In this document: in pieces, positions 43,778 to 52,112 of the stretch
Layout: the number at the start of each line of letters is the position of its first letter
How positions within the stretch are numbered: position 1 is the stretch's first letter
DNA from: Asaia bogorensis
GTDB taxonomy: Bacteria > Pseudomonadota > Alphaproteobacteria > Acetobacterales > Acetobacteraceae
Reading direction: 5' to 3'
Length of the DNA stretch: 64,000 nucleotides
Assembly (NCBI RefSeq): GCF_900465345.1
Contig: NZ_UEGO01000034.1
Location: 1 to 64,000, forward strand
The notes under the pieces: model-generated
What the model was told of the DNA's origin: nothing
Database searches by the model: none
Seen by the model: only the letters and a program-made list of their open reading frames with translations
Program-made: the position numbers and the translations under genes

Positions 43778-46700
43778 AGCGCGGCGCTGGCAGGGCCGAC
43801 GCGCATGATCTGGATAACATGTTCGACAATGACATCACGTTTTGCACGATCGACACCAGCCCCGAACAAGCGCGGTAGCAGCATGAGCCTGACTTTATTC
43901 TCCATATCGGACCGATTGAGCGAATGCTCCTGCACCGCCTGCTCGACCATGCGGTCGATCTCGAAGGCCAGATCGACCCAGTCCTTATGGGCATCGGGAC
44001 TTTCGGCCTCTGGTTTGTCCGACAGCGTCTGCAGCAACACGCCATAATAGCCCTGCGCATAACGCCGCCCTTCAAAAACCGAAGGGATGGCATCCAGCTT
44101 GCGTCGGGCGACCTGCTCCTCGAATTCCTGAAAAAGCATGTACTGCTTCAGAGGGTGGTCAAACAGGCTCTCGGTCTGTTCGATCACCTTGCGCAGCAGC
44201 GCCGAGAAAGCCTCTTTCGCATAGGGATCGTCCTGCATCTCGTGTTCGATGGTTTTGGTGATGCGTGTGCGGATCAGATCGGTTTCGTTACGGGTCTTGT
44301 CCTCACTCCAGTCCTCAGGCGCTTCATCGCTTTTCTGGCCCATCTTGCCCACGGCATATACACCGGAGGAGTCCTGCACCCGCACGCCTGCCACATGACG
44401 GTCGAGCAGCTTTTTCACCTGATCGGCATATTGATCGTAATCGATCCGCTCGCCCGTATCCTGCAGGATCATCTGACGCAGGTTCGTGAGCTGCTTCAAT
44501 GTCTCCTTATACGTGCGACGATCCTTTTCGGTAACACTGCTATCCTGGAAAAAAGCCAGTGACTGCAAGGCCACTTTCAGACAGGTCGCAAATTTCGTCA
44601 GAGCCTCGTAAAAATCGTCACGCCGTTTGAGATTGGCGTCCACCATTTGACCGTTCTCTTCGGTCATGCGGGGCATGAGCTCGCTGCGCAGCTGTTCGAG
44701 ATCGCTCTTGTTCTTCACCCCATCGAAAATCGCCCAGAGCGTTTTGTGCAGCGCAGGCAATTCGCGATATTCCGAACTCATCTGGCTATAAAGCCCGACA
44801 AGATCGGCAGGATCGTACCCACCGACATTCTGCGCTGCGAGCTGGTCATAACGGGCAAGCGTGGTATCAAGCTCTGCCAGAATACCGCGATAATCGATCA
44901 ACAGGCCGAATTTCTTCTTCTCATGCAGACGGTTCACACGCGCAATGGCCTGAAGCAGGTTATGCTGCTTGAGCGGCTTGTCGATATAGAGCACCGTATT
45001 CTGGGGCTCGTCGAACCCCGTCAGCAGCTTGTCGACCACGATGATCAGCCTGAGCGCCGGGTCTTTCTCAAAACGCGCGACCGTCTCGCGGGTGTAATCT
45101 TCCTCGTCCTTGTCGCCGATATTTTCTTTCCACCATTGCTGGATCTCGGGCAGTTTGCGTTCGTCCACCTCCTCATGCCCCTCACGCGTATCAGGCGGGC
45201 TCATGACGACAGCACTTTCAAACAGACCGACTTCATCGAGATAACGCTTGTAGCGTATGGCCGAGAGCTTGCTGTCGCAGGCCAGCATGGCTTTGAGCCC
45301 GTCATCGATATTGGCGTCGAGATGAACCGCGAGATCGTTGGCGATCAGGCGGATGCGATCATCAGCCTTGTAGAGCTGATTAGCGCGGCTGAAACGCTTT
45401 TTGAGGTCGGCTTTCTGCTCCTCGCCCAGATCCTGCGTGATGCGCTCGAACCAGGCATCAATAGCCCGGTCATTCACATCCAGATCGGGCTTGCGCTCTT
45501 CATAGAGCAGAGGCGTGACGGTCTCATCCTCCACGGCCTGCTGCATGGTGTAGGAATGGATGATCTTGCCAAAGCGACTGGTCGTCTGCTGCCCCTTGAG
45601 CAAAGGCGTGCCGGTAAAAGCGATGAACGCCGCATTGGGTAGCGCCGTTTTCATGCGGTTATGGCTTTCACCGCCCTGCGTGCGATGCCCCTCATCCACC
45701 AGCACGATGATATCGGCGCTATCGTTATGGCATTCGGGGTAGGACGTGGCCTTGAAAAATTTATGGATCAGCGAAAAAACAATGCGCTCATGGCTCTGGC
45801 CGATCTGCTGGGCCAGATGACGGCTTGAGCTGGCAAAAACGTCGCTTTTGTTCTTCCTGTCTCCCAGTTCGCCCCCTGTGGCGAAGGTGGCGCTGAGCTG
45901 ACGTTCGAGATCCTTGCGGTCTGTCACCACCAGAAGGCGACATTGCTTGAGCGTGTCATCCAGAAGCAGCGCACGGCTGAGAAACACCATGGTGAAGGAT
46001 TTACCCGATCCGGTCGTATGCCAGATGACCCCTCCTTCGCGCCCGCCATCGCTGCGCCGTGTCTTGATGCGCTCCAGCAGCCGCTTGATGCCAAAAACCT
46101 GCTGATAGCGTGCGACAATCTTGCCTGCCTTGCGGTCCACCAGCGTAAAGAACCGGGCCATCTCCAGCAGGCGCTCAGGCGCAAGCAGGCCGATCAACAG
46201 GCGATCCTGCCCCGTGACGGAAAGCGGGCGTGAGGCCCAGTCATCAAACCAGGCACGGTCCGACGGCTTGCGCCCGGCGAAAATCGCCTGTTTCTGGTCA
46301 GGCGACAGAGGCATGTTCTTGAGCGCTTCCATCTGCGCCTCTGACACATCTTCTTCTTTCCACCGTGCCCAGAATTTCTTCGGTGTACCGCAGGTTCCGT
46401 AACGGCCTTCATGCCCGGTAATGGACAAGAGCAACTGGCTATAGGCAAAAAGCTGCGGGATTTCATCTTTGTGCTGGTTACGAAGGGATTGCGAAATCCC
46501 CTCATCCACCGTCGGGCCTTTGCCTGCCTGACCGTCGGGGCGCTTGGCCTCGATCACAGCCAGCGGTATACCATTGACGAAACACACGATATCGGGCCGA
46601 CGGGTGGCTGCCTGATCGGTGCGCAGCACGCTGAATTCTTCGGTGAAGCTGAAATCGTTGTTCTGCGGGTTTTGCCAGTCGATCAGGGGGATGGTGGGCG

Positions 46701-47049
46701 TGGCCTTGCGCCCATCGATAAATTCCGTGACCGCTATGCCGTAGAGCAGATGGGTAGTGATGCCCTCATTCGCGCCCTTCAGCCCGCTGACGAAATCAGG
46801 ATGGGTGATACGAGAGACCAGAATGTCGATGGTCTTGTCCGAAAGAGCGCGCTCCTGCCCCTCGAAGCTGTAGCGCCGCTTTTTCAGCTCTGCCCGCAGG
46901 ATCGGTTCGAGCACTACGCGGCTGCGGTTATTCTCCCGCAAGGTCAGCGCCTGACCGGACGAAATAAAGTGCCAGCCCAGTGTGCTCAACAATGCCAAGG
47001 CGGGCAGTTTGGCGCTGTATTCTTCCTGAAATTTCGGGTTGACGCTCAT
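43774..47049 (-). CDS. hsdR: Type I restriction enzyme, R subunit
   Basis: The full-length 1091-residue protein has an N-terminal nuclease domain with RRPDIV (Asp153) and AVIEAKR (Glu167, Lys169), the PD-(D/E)xK site. A translocase follows with Walker A TTGSGKS (345-351), DEGH (452-455), FTGTPL and the motif VI region around AIARVNR. Together with HsdM and HsdS it cleaves unmethylated DNA after ATP-driven translocation. No frameshift is visible, so it should be active. Its start lies 7 bases after the hsdS stop. Confidence 0.95.
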   Translation of the reverse strand: MSVNPKFQEEYSAKLPALALLSTLGWHFISSGQALTLRENNRSRVVLEPILRAELKKRRYSFEGQERALSDKTIDILVSRITHPDFVSGLKGANEGITTHLLYGIAVTEFIDGRKATPTIPLIDWQNPQNNDFSFTEEFSVLRTDQAATRRPDIVCFVNGIPLAVIEAKRPDGQAGKGPTVDEGISQSLRNQHKDEIPQLFAYSQLLLSITGHEGRYGTCGTPKKFWARWKEEDVSEAQMEALKNMPLSPDQKQAIFAGRKPSDRAWFDDWASRPLSVTGQDRLLIGLLAPERLLEMARFFTLVDRKAGKIVARYQQVFGIKRLLERIKTRRSDGGREGGVIWHTTGSGKSFTMVFLSRALLLDDTLKQCRLLVVTDRKDLERQLSATFATGGELGDRKNKSDVFASSSRHLAQQIGQSHERIVFSLIHKFFKATSYPECHNDSADIIVLVDEGHRTQGGESHNRMKTALPNAAFIAFTGTPLLKGQQTTSRFGKIIHSYTMQQAVEDETVTPLLYEERKPDLDVNDRAIDAWFERITQDLGEEQKADLKKRFSRANQLYKADDRIRLIANDLAVHLDANIDDGLKAMLACDSKLSAIRYKRYLDEVGLFESAVVMSPPDTREGHEEVDERKLPEIQQWWKENIGDKDEEDYTRETVARFEKDPALRLIIVVDKLLTGFDEPQNTVLYIDKPLKQHNLLQAIARVNRLHEKKKFGLLIDYRGILAELDTTLARYDQLAAQNVGGYDPADLVGLYSQMSSEYRELPALHKTLWAIFDGVKNKSDLEQLRSELMPRMTEENGQMVDANLKRRDDFYEALTKFATCLKVALQSLAFFQDSSVTEKDRRTYKETLKQLTNLRQMILQDTGERIDYDQYADQVKKLLDRHVAGVRVQDSSGVYAVGKMGQKSDEAPEDWSEDKTRNETDLIRTRITKTIEHEMQDDPYAKEAFSALLRKVIEQTESLFDHPLKQYMLFQEFEEQVARRKLDAIPSVFEGRRYAQGYYGVLLQTLSDKPEAESPDAHKDWVDLAFEIDRMVEQAVQEHSLNRSDMENKVRLMLLPRLFGAGVDRAKRDVIVEHVIQIMRVGPASAAL

Positions 47050-47056
47050 GGCTGGA

Positions 47057-48214
47057 TTATCCCGCGTCCGCTTCGATCTTCACCCGACGCTTGCCGGTCA
47101 GAAGCTGCTGCATCAGCGCCTTCTTTTCCTGACGCAGGCGGGAGAGATCGGATTCCAAAAGCGTGATTTCTTCGTCGGCTTTGGTAAGGACGGAGGCAAT
47201 CGCCTTTTGTTCGGAGAAGGAAGGGAGTGTTATTTCCCTTAGCAACGAATCTTTCATCTTCACAAAAGGCTGACCTGAGCCACCGCGAATCCAAAAATCT
47301 TCTCGATCTATCAAGCAAAGCAGAAAATAGTTATCTAAAGCGCCTTCTTTCGGCCAAATAATATGTGTGTTTGCAATAGCACTCCACTTACCTGATGCTA
47401 AAAAACATTTTCCACATCGTGAGCCAACTGCAGACACAATGATTGCAGCTCCATCATGTTCATAAAAACTCAGCCATAGATCTTGTCCCGAAGCACTGTA
47501 AGCGGGAAAAGAATTCGCCGTTCGCATAGAATTCAAAACGCCCTTTATGAGTTTTCCATTACCACTTTTGGTTTTTACAATTTGGGCTATCGAGACTCTT
47601 AACCACTCCCCAGTGAACCCCGGCAGGCGTTTTTTGCCTGTGAGGAGCTGCTGCATGAGGGCTTTTTTCTGGTGCTGGCTATTGGCCAGAAGCTTTTCCG
47701 TCACCTCAATCGCCCGATCCCACGTCGAAAGGATCGCCGCGATCTTTTTCTGTTCGAGGAGAGGGGGAAAAATGATTTTTAAATTCCGTATATCTTTCAG
47801 ATTAATTCTAAAAAAAGTCGATCCACCGCCAATTTTTTTGATATTATTTTGCACAATGTCAGATTGAAGATAATAATAAACATACGAAGCATCGACGCTT
47901 AAAGGACTTATCAGCACAGTATCTTGGCCGAGAATAAATTTTTTATCATCAGATACGTAAGATGCCACCCCGACATTTTGGTTGCGTCCAAAAACTATAT
48001 CCCCAGAAACGGGCGCACAATGACCCATGTATTCAAAATAGTCTATAGGATTAATATATCTTTTTACATTAGTTGTATTCAATTTCCCCCACGAAATATC
48101 TCCAGGCGATATAATTGGAATACCAAAATTGATAGATTTTGGTGTCTTGTGCCTACAGTCCGTAATTTTTGTGACTAGATCGAGCGTGCGGCAATCCCAC
48201 CCCTCAGGAAGCAT
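47057..48214 (-). CDS. hsdS: Type I restriction enzyme, specificity subunit
   Basis: The 385-residue protein has two target-recognition domains, each followed by a conserved helical segment ending in KKALMQQLLTGK(K/R)R. The domains are visibly more AT-rich than the flanking genes, the normal sign of exchanged recognition domains. It fixes which sequence is methylated or cut; that sequence cannot be predicted by eye. The start overlaps the hsdM stop by 11 bases. Confidence 0.93.
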   Translation of the reverse strand: MLPEGWDCRTLDLVTKITDCRHKTPKSINFGIPIISPGDISWGKLNTTNVKRYINPIDYFEYMGHCAPVSGDIVFGRNQNVGVASYVSDDKKFILGQDTVLISPLSVDASYVYYYLQSDIVQNNIKKIGGGSTFFRINLKDIRNLKIIFPPLLEQKKIAAILSTWDRAIEVTEKLLANSQHQKKALMQQLLTGKKRLPGFTGEWLRVSIAQIVKTKSGNGKLIKGVLNSMRTANSFPAYSASGQDLWLSFYEHDGAAIIVSAVGSRCGKCFLASGKWSAIANTHIIWPKEGALDNYFLLCLIDREDFWIRGGSGQPFVKMKDSLLREITLPSFSEQKAIASVLTKADEEITLLESDLSRLRQEKKALMQQLLTGKRRVKIEADAG

Positions 48215-49730
48215 AACCCAGCTCCTTCAGATAAACATCCATCTGCGCTTCAAGCGTCAGAAGCTCTTCGCGGATGGCGACACGCTCCGCCCGAATGGCG
48301 GTCAGGTCGATTTCCTCTTCTTCCTCGAACGTATCCACATAACGCGGAATGTTCAGATTGAAGTCGTTCTCGGCAATTTCTTCCGGTGTGGCGAGATGGG
48401 CGTATTTCGGGACGCTTTGCCTGGCGCGATAGGTAGCAACGATTGTCTCGATTGCCTCATCGCTCAGCGTGTTCTGGTTCTTGCCCGGTTTGAATTCCCG
48501 ACTGGCATCGATAAACAGCACGTCCCGTGTCTTGCGGTCCTTGCGGAAGATCAGAATAGCCGCCGGGATGCCGGTACCGAAAAAGAGCTTTTCCGGCAGA
48601 CCGATCACGGCGTCGAGGAGATTCTCCTCGATCAGCTTGCGCCGTATCTTTCCTTCCGAGCTTCCACGGAACAGCACGCCATGGGGCACCACCACGCCCA
48701 TGCGCCCGGTGCGTTCCTTCAGCGTGGCGATCATGTGCAGGATGAAAGCGTAATCGCCCTTTGTCTTGGGGGGAATGCCACGGGCAAAACGATGATACGG
48801 GTCGTGTTCAGCCTCGTCATGGCCCCATTTATCGAGGCTGAAAGGCGGGTTGGCCGTCACGATATCAAAGCGCAGGAGATGACCCTTGTCTTCCAGCAGC
48901 TTGGGGCTGCGTATGGTATCGCCCCATTCGATGCGATGGTTATCCTCACCATGCAGGAACATGTTCATTTTGGCGAAAGACCAGGTTGACCCAATCGCCT
49001 CCTGCCCCAGCAGGGCGTAGTTCTTGCTGCCCTTGTGGTTCTGCGTGACCTGACGCCCGCATTTCATGAGCAGCGAGGCCGAGCCGCAGGCAGGATCGCA
49101 GATGCTGTCACCCGGCTGCGGATCGAGCAGACGGGCCAGAAGTTCGCTGACTTCGGGTGGGGTGTAGAACTCACCCGCTTTCTGCCCGCCACTGGCGGCG
49201 AAGTTCTTGATGAGGAACTCATAGCCATTACCGATGACATCGAGATTGCCCACGCGGGAGGGGCGTAGATTCAGGCTTGGCTTGGCAAAGTCTTCCAGCA
49301 GATGACGCAGGATGCTGTTTTTCTGCTTTTCATCGCCAAGGCGGTCGGAGTTGAAGCTGATATCCTGGAAAACGCTCTTCCCGGCGTCCTTGAGCTTGGT
49401 GCCGTTGGCTTCTTCAATGGCATGAAGCGCCTTGTCGATACGCTCGCCATTGCCGGGGGCGTTGCGCTCCTTGAACAGCGCGTAAAAATCAGCCCCTTTC
49501 GGCAGAACGAAGCGTTCGGAGGCGAGCATGGACTCGATCATCTCGGGATGATCGCCGAACTGGGCCTTGTAGCCATCATAATGGTCCTGCCACACATCGG
49601 AGATGTATTTCAGGAACAGCATGGTCAGAACATAGTCGCGATAGGTATCGGCGCTGACAGTGCCGCGAAACGTGTCGCAGGCGCTCCAGAGCGCCTTGTT
49701 GATGGTGTCCTGTGAAATCTGCTCAGTCAC
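48204..49730 (-). CDS. hsdM: Type I DNA methyltransferase (M subunit)
   Basis: The start is GTG at 49728-49730, preceded by AGGAC. The 508-residue protein carries an N-terminal HsdM domain (KALWSACDTFRGTVSADTYRDY), the AdoMet motif DPACGSASLLMK (212-223) and the catalytic NPPF (294-297) of N6-adenine methyltransferases. It modifies host DNA with HsdS and completes the restriction complex. A 163-base spacer separates it from fic, so it may have its own promoter. Confidence 0.96.
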   Translation of the reverse strand: MTEQISQDTINKALWSACDTFRGTVSADTYRDYVLTMLFLKYISDVWQDHYDGYKAQFGDHPEMIESMLASERFVLPKGADFYALFKERNAPGNGERIDKALHAIEEANGTKLKDAGKSVFQDISFNSDRLGDEKQKNSILRHLLEDFAKPSLNLRPSRVGNLDVIGNGYEFLIKNFAASGGQKAGEFYTPPEVSELLARLLDPQPGDSICDPACGSASLLMKCGRQVTQNHKGSKNYALLGQEAIGSTWSFAKMNMFLHGEDNHRIEWGDTIRSPKLLEDKGHLLRFDIVTANPPFSLDKWGHDEAEHDPYHRFARGIPPKTKGDYAFILHMIATLKERTGRMGVVVPHGVLFRGSSEGKIRRKLIEENLLDAVIGLPEKLFFGTGIPAAILIFRKDRKTRDVLFIDASREFKPGKNQNTLSDEAIETIVATYRARQSVPKYAHLATPEEIAENDFNLNIPRYVDTFEEEEEIDLTAIRAERVAIREELLTLEAQMDVYLKELGYAS

Positions 49731-49893
49731 GTTCTGGGTCCTGCTTCGTCACGTCATGATGGACCGTTATCCGGCCCGTTGTTACACACGATCTTATACC
49801 GATACCCGGCCAAGGGAAGCGTGGAAGTCGAGAGAGACCGCTTCGCGTGAGCCATGCCCGGCCGGACAGAAGCTTTCCAATATGCGGTGGCGG

Positions 49894-51015
49894 TCAATCA
49901 GATCCGGAACGATGCTTGAGATTGAGAGAATAACGGGCATAGCGGTTCTCTCCAGTCCTGATGAACGCCCCAAGCGCGACCAGCTCCGCCAGATCGCGCG
50001 TGGCTGTGGCGGAGGTTGCTCCTGTGATTGCGCGATAGTTCTGGGCGCTCAAACCACCCTGGAATCCGTCTATTCCTTCAGCCAGCATCCGGAGTACGGC
50101 TTTCTCCTGGCGAGGGTTGAGCTGTCCTTTGAGCCCATCAAGGAACCGCGCCTTTTCCACGACGAAACTGATCGTGGCAATTGTCCGGGATTGTGCTTCG
50201 AGAACGATGCTTGCGAACCATGCCATCCAGCTCTCGATGTGATTGGATGTACTCGCCCGGTGCAGCTCATCGTAGTACGCTTTTTTATGAGTATTGATGG
50301 TTGCGGCCAGCCCCGTCACTACCGGGGTTTCGAGACTTTGCGCCAAAGCCTTTTCAGCGAGAGCCCGACCAAGACGACCATTCCCATCCGCAAAAGGGTG
50401 AATGGTTTCGAACCAAAGATGAGCGATCCCGGCCCGCTCTATAGCTGGCAAAGGGTCTGCGCCATTTGGCGCCGTCCTGTTATACCAGTCGATAAATTGG
50501 GCCATCTCCGCAGACACACGCTGGGAAGGTGGCGCTTCAAAATGAATATGCGGCGCATGCATGGGACCAGAGATAATCTGCATCGCCTCTCTATGTGTCC
50601 GATAACCACCAATAATCTCCAGATCACGACGGCCGTTCATCAGCATGGCATGCCAAGCGAACAGGCCCTGATCCGTCAGAGGCGTCGAACAGTTTCTATA
50701 GAGATCGGTCATCAATTCCGCAGCGCCTGCTTCAGCGGGGCTGGAACGACGCCTGTCTGCGGCAAAGCCTAATTGTCGAGCTATCGATGATTGGACGCTC
50801 GCACGATCGAGCACTTCGCCCTCAATAGCCGAACTCTGCACCATTTCCTGAGACAGCAATTGCACGACAAGATGCTGAGTGGCCGCGTTATCCAGATGTT
50901 GCATGGACCCGACGACGACGCCCGAACCTTTTAAAATCCGCTTCTCAGCCTCTTCCAAACGAGCCCTGTCGAACTGGAAACATGTCCAGTCCTGAAGCTG
51001 CCAGTTCCAACGCAT
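49894..51015 (-). CDS. Fic-family AMP-transferase with C-terminal winged helix
   Basis: I use ATG 51013-51015 (MRWNWQLQDW, a DUF4172-type start); a GTG six codons earlier also exists. The 373-residue protein has the inhibitory motif SSAIEG (61-66), the catalytic Fic motif HPFADGNGRLGR (206-217) and a C-terminal winged helix (about 299-365: LNPRQEKAVLRML to FIRTGENRYARY). The inhibitory motif in front of the Fic domain makes it a self-inhibited class II protein. It would add AMP to a target protein when released. The winged helix suggests DNA binding, perhaps at its own promoter repeat. Confidence 0.92.
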   Translation of the reverse strand: MRWNWQLQDWTCFQFDRARLEEAEKRILKGSGVVVGSMQHLDNAATQHLVVQLLSQEMVQSSAIEGEVLDRASVQSSIARQLGFAADRRRSSPAEAGAAELMTDLYRNCSTPLTDQGLFAWHAMLMNGRRDLEIIGGYRTHREAMQIISGPMHAPHIHFEAPPSQRVSAEMAQFIDWYNRTAPNGADPLPAIERAGIAHLWFETIHPFADGNGRLGRALAEKALAQSLETPVVTGLAATINTHKKAYYDELHRASTSNHIESWMAWFASIVLEAQSRTIATISFVVEKARFLDGLKGQLNPRQEKAVLRMLAEGIDGFQGGLSAQNYRAITGATSATATRDLAELVALGAFIRTGENRYARYSLNLKHRSGSD

Positions 51016-51033
51016 AATCGATATCCCCACCAC

Positions 51034-51069
51034 CTATCGATCACTATAAGTACATTTTATGATCGATAG
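51034..51069 (-). promoter_or_regulatory. Perfect inverted repeat over the fic promoter (operator)
   Basis: CTATCGATCA (51034-51043) is mirrored by TGATCGATAG (51060-51069) with a 16-base spacer. It lies 18 bases upstream of the fic ATG and covers the -10 element. Further CTATCAATCG follows at 51075, perhaps a third half-site. Confidence 0.65.
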
Positions 51070-51081
51070 AAGCGCTATCAA
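51054..51081 (-). promoter_or_regulatory. Sigma-70-like promoter of fic
   Basis: On the minus strand, TTGATA (51076-51081) and TAAAAT (51054-51059) are separated by 16 bases. Both are good matches to -35 and -10 elements, and the -10 lies between the halves of the inverted repeat. Confidence 0.55.
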
Positions 51082-51306
51082 TCGCTCATTCTCCCCGCGA
51101 TCACCGGTCGAACTCTACCAGCGCTCCATCCGATCATGACGAGCCAATCACAAGCCATAAGAGCCTTCGAAATCAGCTCTTGCCTTCCCGGATTGTTTGT
51201 CCAATAATGGGAATGGAAAGAAACAGGAAGAAGCGTATAGAAGGCGAAATACCTCAAATCATTGGAAATAGTGATGCGATCAACCCGAAGTATTGAGGTT
51301 CGATTT

Positions 51307-51332
51307 CCATAGTTCGCACCACTATCTCATTG
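51307..51332 (+). repeat. attR-like direct repeat
   Basis: Identical to 40686-40711 over 26 bases; the similarity extends left to 51297 with two mismatches (TTCGATTTCCAT against TTCGAGTCCCAT). It marks the right end of the 10.6 kb island. Confidence 0.88.
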
Positions 51333-51384
51333 CGGGTAAGGTACCTGCCTTTCTAGACATCCAACCGGGAGGCAAAAGGCCTCG

Positions 51385-51468
51385 CTAGGTCTTGATCCAA
51401 TCTGCTGTGGCCACCCTGCAGATGACGGCTCTGAAGAGCTTGGTCGTTTTCGCATATCGGCTGGCGAC
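51385..51468 (-). pseudogene. IS5-like transposase C-terminal remnant
   Basis: Read on the minus strand, 28 codons encode VASRYAKTTKLFRAVICRVATADWIKT and a stop. This resembles the extreme C-terminus of IS5-family transposases (arginine-tyrosine-lysine stretch, then a hydrophobic helix ending WIK). No upstream transposase body or terminal repeats are visible, so it is a scar. Confidence 0.45.
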
Positions 51469-51627
51469 ACTACCCGCCGCAGAGTGCGTGGCGAGCTTTG
51501 ACTTCCCGTTGGACCGCCTTGGTCAGCGGTTCCCCCGCCAACCGTGCATCATCGGCAAACGCAGCTAACATTTCGCGCATCGCAAGGCTTAGTCAGGCCC
51601 CATTCGCGTTTGATACTTGGATAGAGC

Positions 51628-52023
51628 CTACCCGAAAGCCAGCGCCCAGAGCGTGAGAAGCAGGCCCAGAAGCGAGATCATGAAAACCATGGTTCGCACA
51701 ACAGGCACACCGGCGGCATAAAGCGGCAGATAGATCACTCTTGCTGCAAGATAGATGCAGCTACCCCATTGCGTCTTCCATCCCGCATGGCCCGCAAGCA
51801 ACGCTGCCAGCAGCGTCGCAAGGAAAAGGGGTAGCGTCTCGAACAGATTGGCCTGCGCACGCGCCAGCCGTGCCGGTACAGGCTGCAATTCCGGCATTTT
51901 GCCGTCTCGTGCGCCCATATTCCATTCCGTGCCATACTGGCGCGTCTTGGCGGCTCCTGCCCAGAATATGTTCACCAGTGCGACCAGAACCAGCCCCGCA
52001 ATGACATAAAATTCGATACGCAT
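51628..52023 (-). CDS. MAPEG-family membrane protein
   Basis: The 131-residue protein has four hydrophobic segments. The MAPEG hallmark is seen in the central RLARAQANLFETLPLFLA stretch and in AARVIYLPLYAAGVPVVRT. The family includes glutathione-dependent membrane enzymes, but bacterial members of this size mostly have unknown substrates. It is 89 bases downstream of the catalase-family gene and may share its transcript. Confidence 0.87.
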   Translation of the reverse strand: MRIEFYVIAGLVLVALVNIFWAGAAKTRQYGTEWNMGARDGKMPELQPVPARLARAQANLFETLPLFLATLLAALLAGHAGWKTQWGSCIYLAARVIYLPLYAAGVPVVRTMVFMISLLGLLLTLWALAFG

Positions 52024-52112
52024 GATCAGGGGTCTTTCCTTCAGTTGGTAGCTTCACCGCGCAGGACCGGCAGGCGGGAAGCAGGTATATGTCGAACAGC
52101 CTGTCTGGAGAT

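Larger units (their letters stand above)
51070..51627. other. Gene-poor stretch around the island's right end
   Basis: This 558-base stretch holds the fic -35 region, the attR repeat and the transposase remnant described separately. I see no other credible gene. Confidence 0.5.

Noticed and set aside
44647-45642. 331-residue plus-strand frame within hsdR
   Set aside because: Antisense to the intact hsdR translocase domain; no motif recognised.
48129-48989. 286-residue plus-strand frame within hsdM
   Set aside because: Antisense to hsdM including its NPPF region; shadow.
49660-50772. 370-residue plus-strand frame opposite fic
   Set aside because: Antisense to a Fic protein with full catalytic motif and promoter.
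51204-51296. Possible 29-residue peptide just before attR
   Set aside because: No convincing ribosome site and no similarity; may be chance in an AT-richer stretch.
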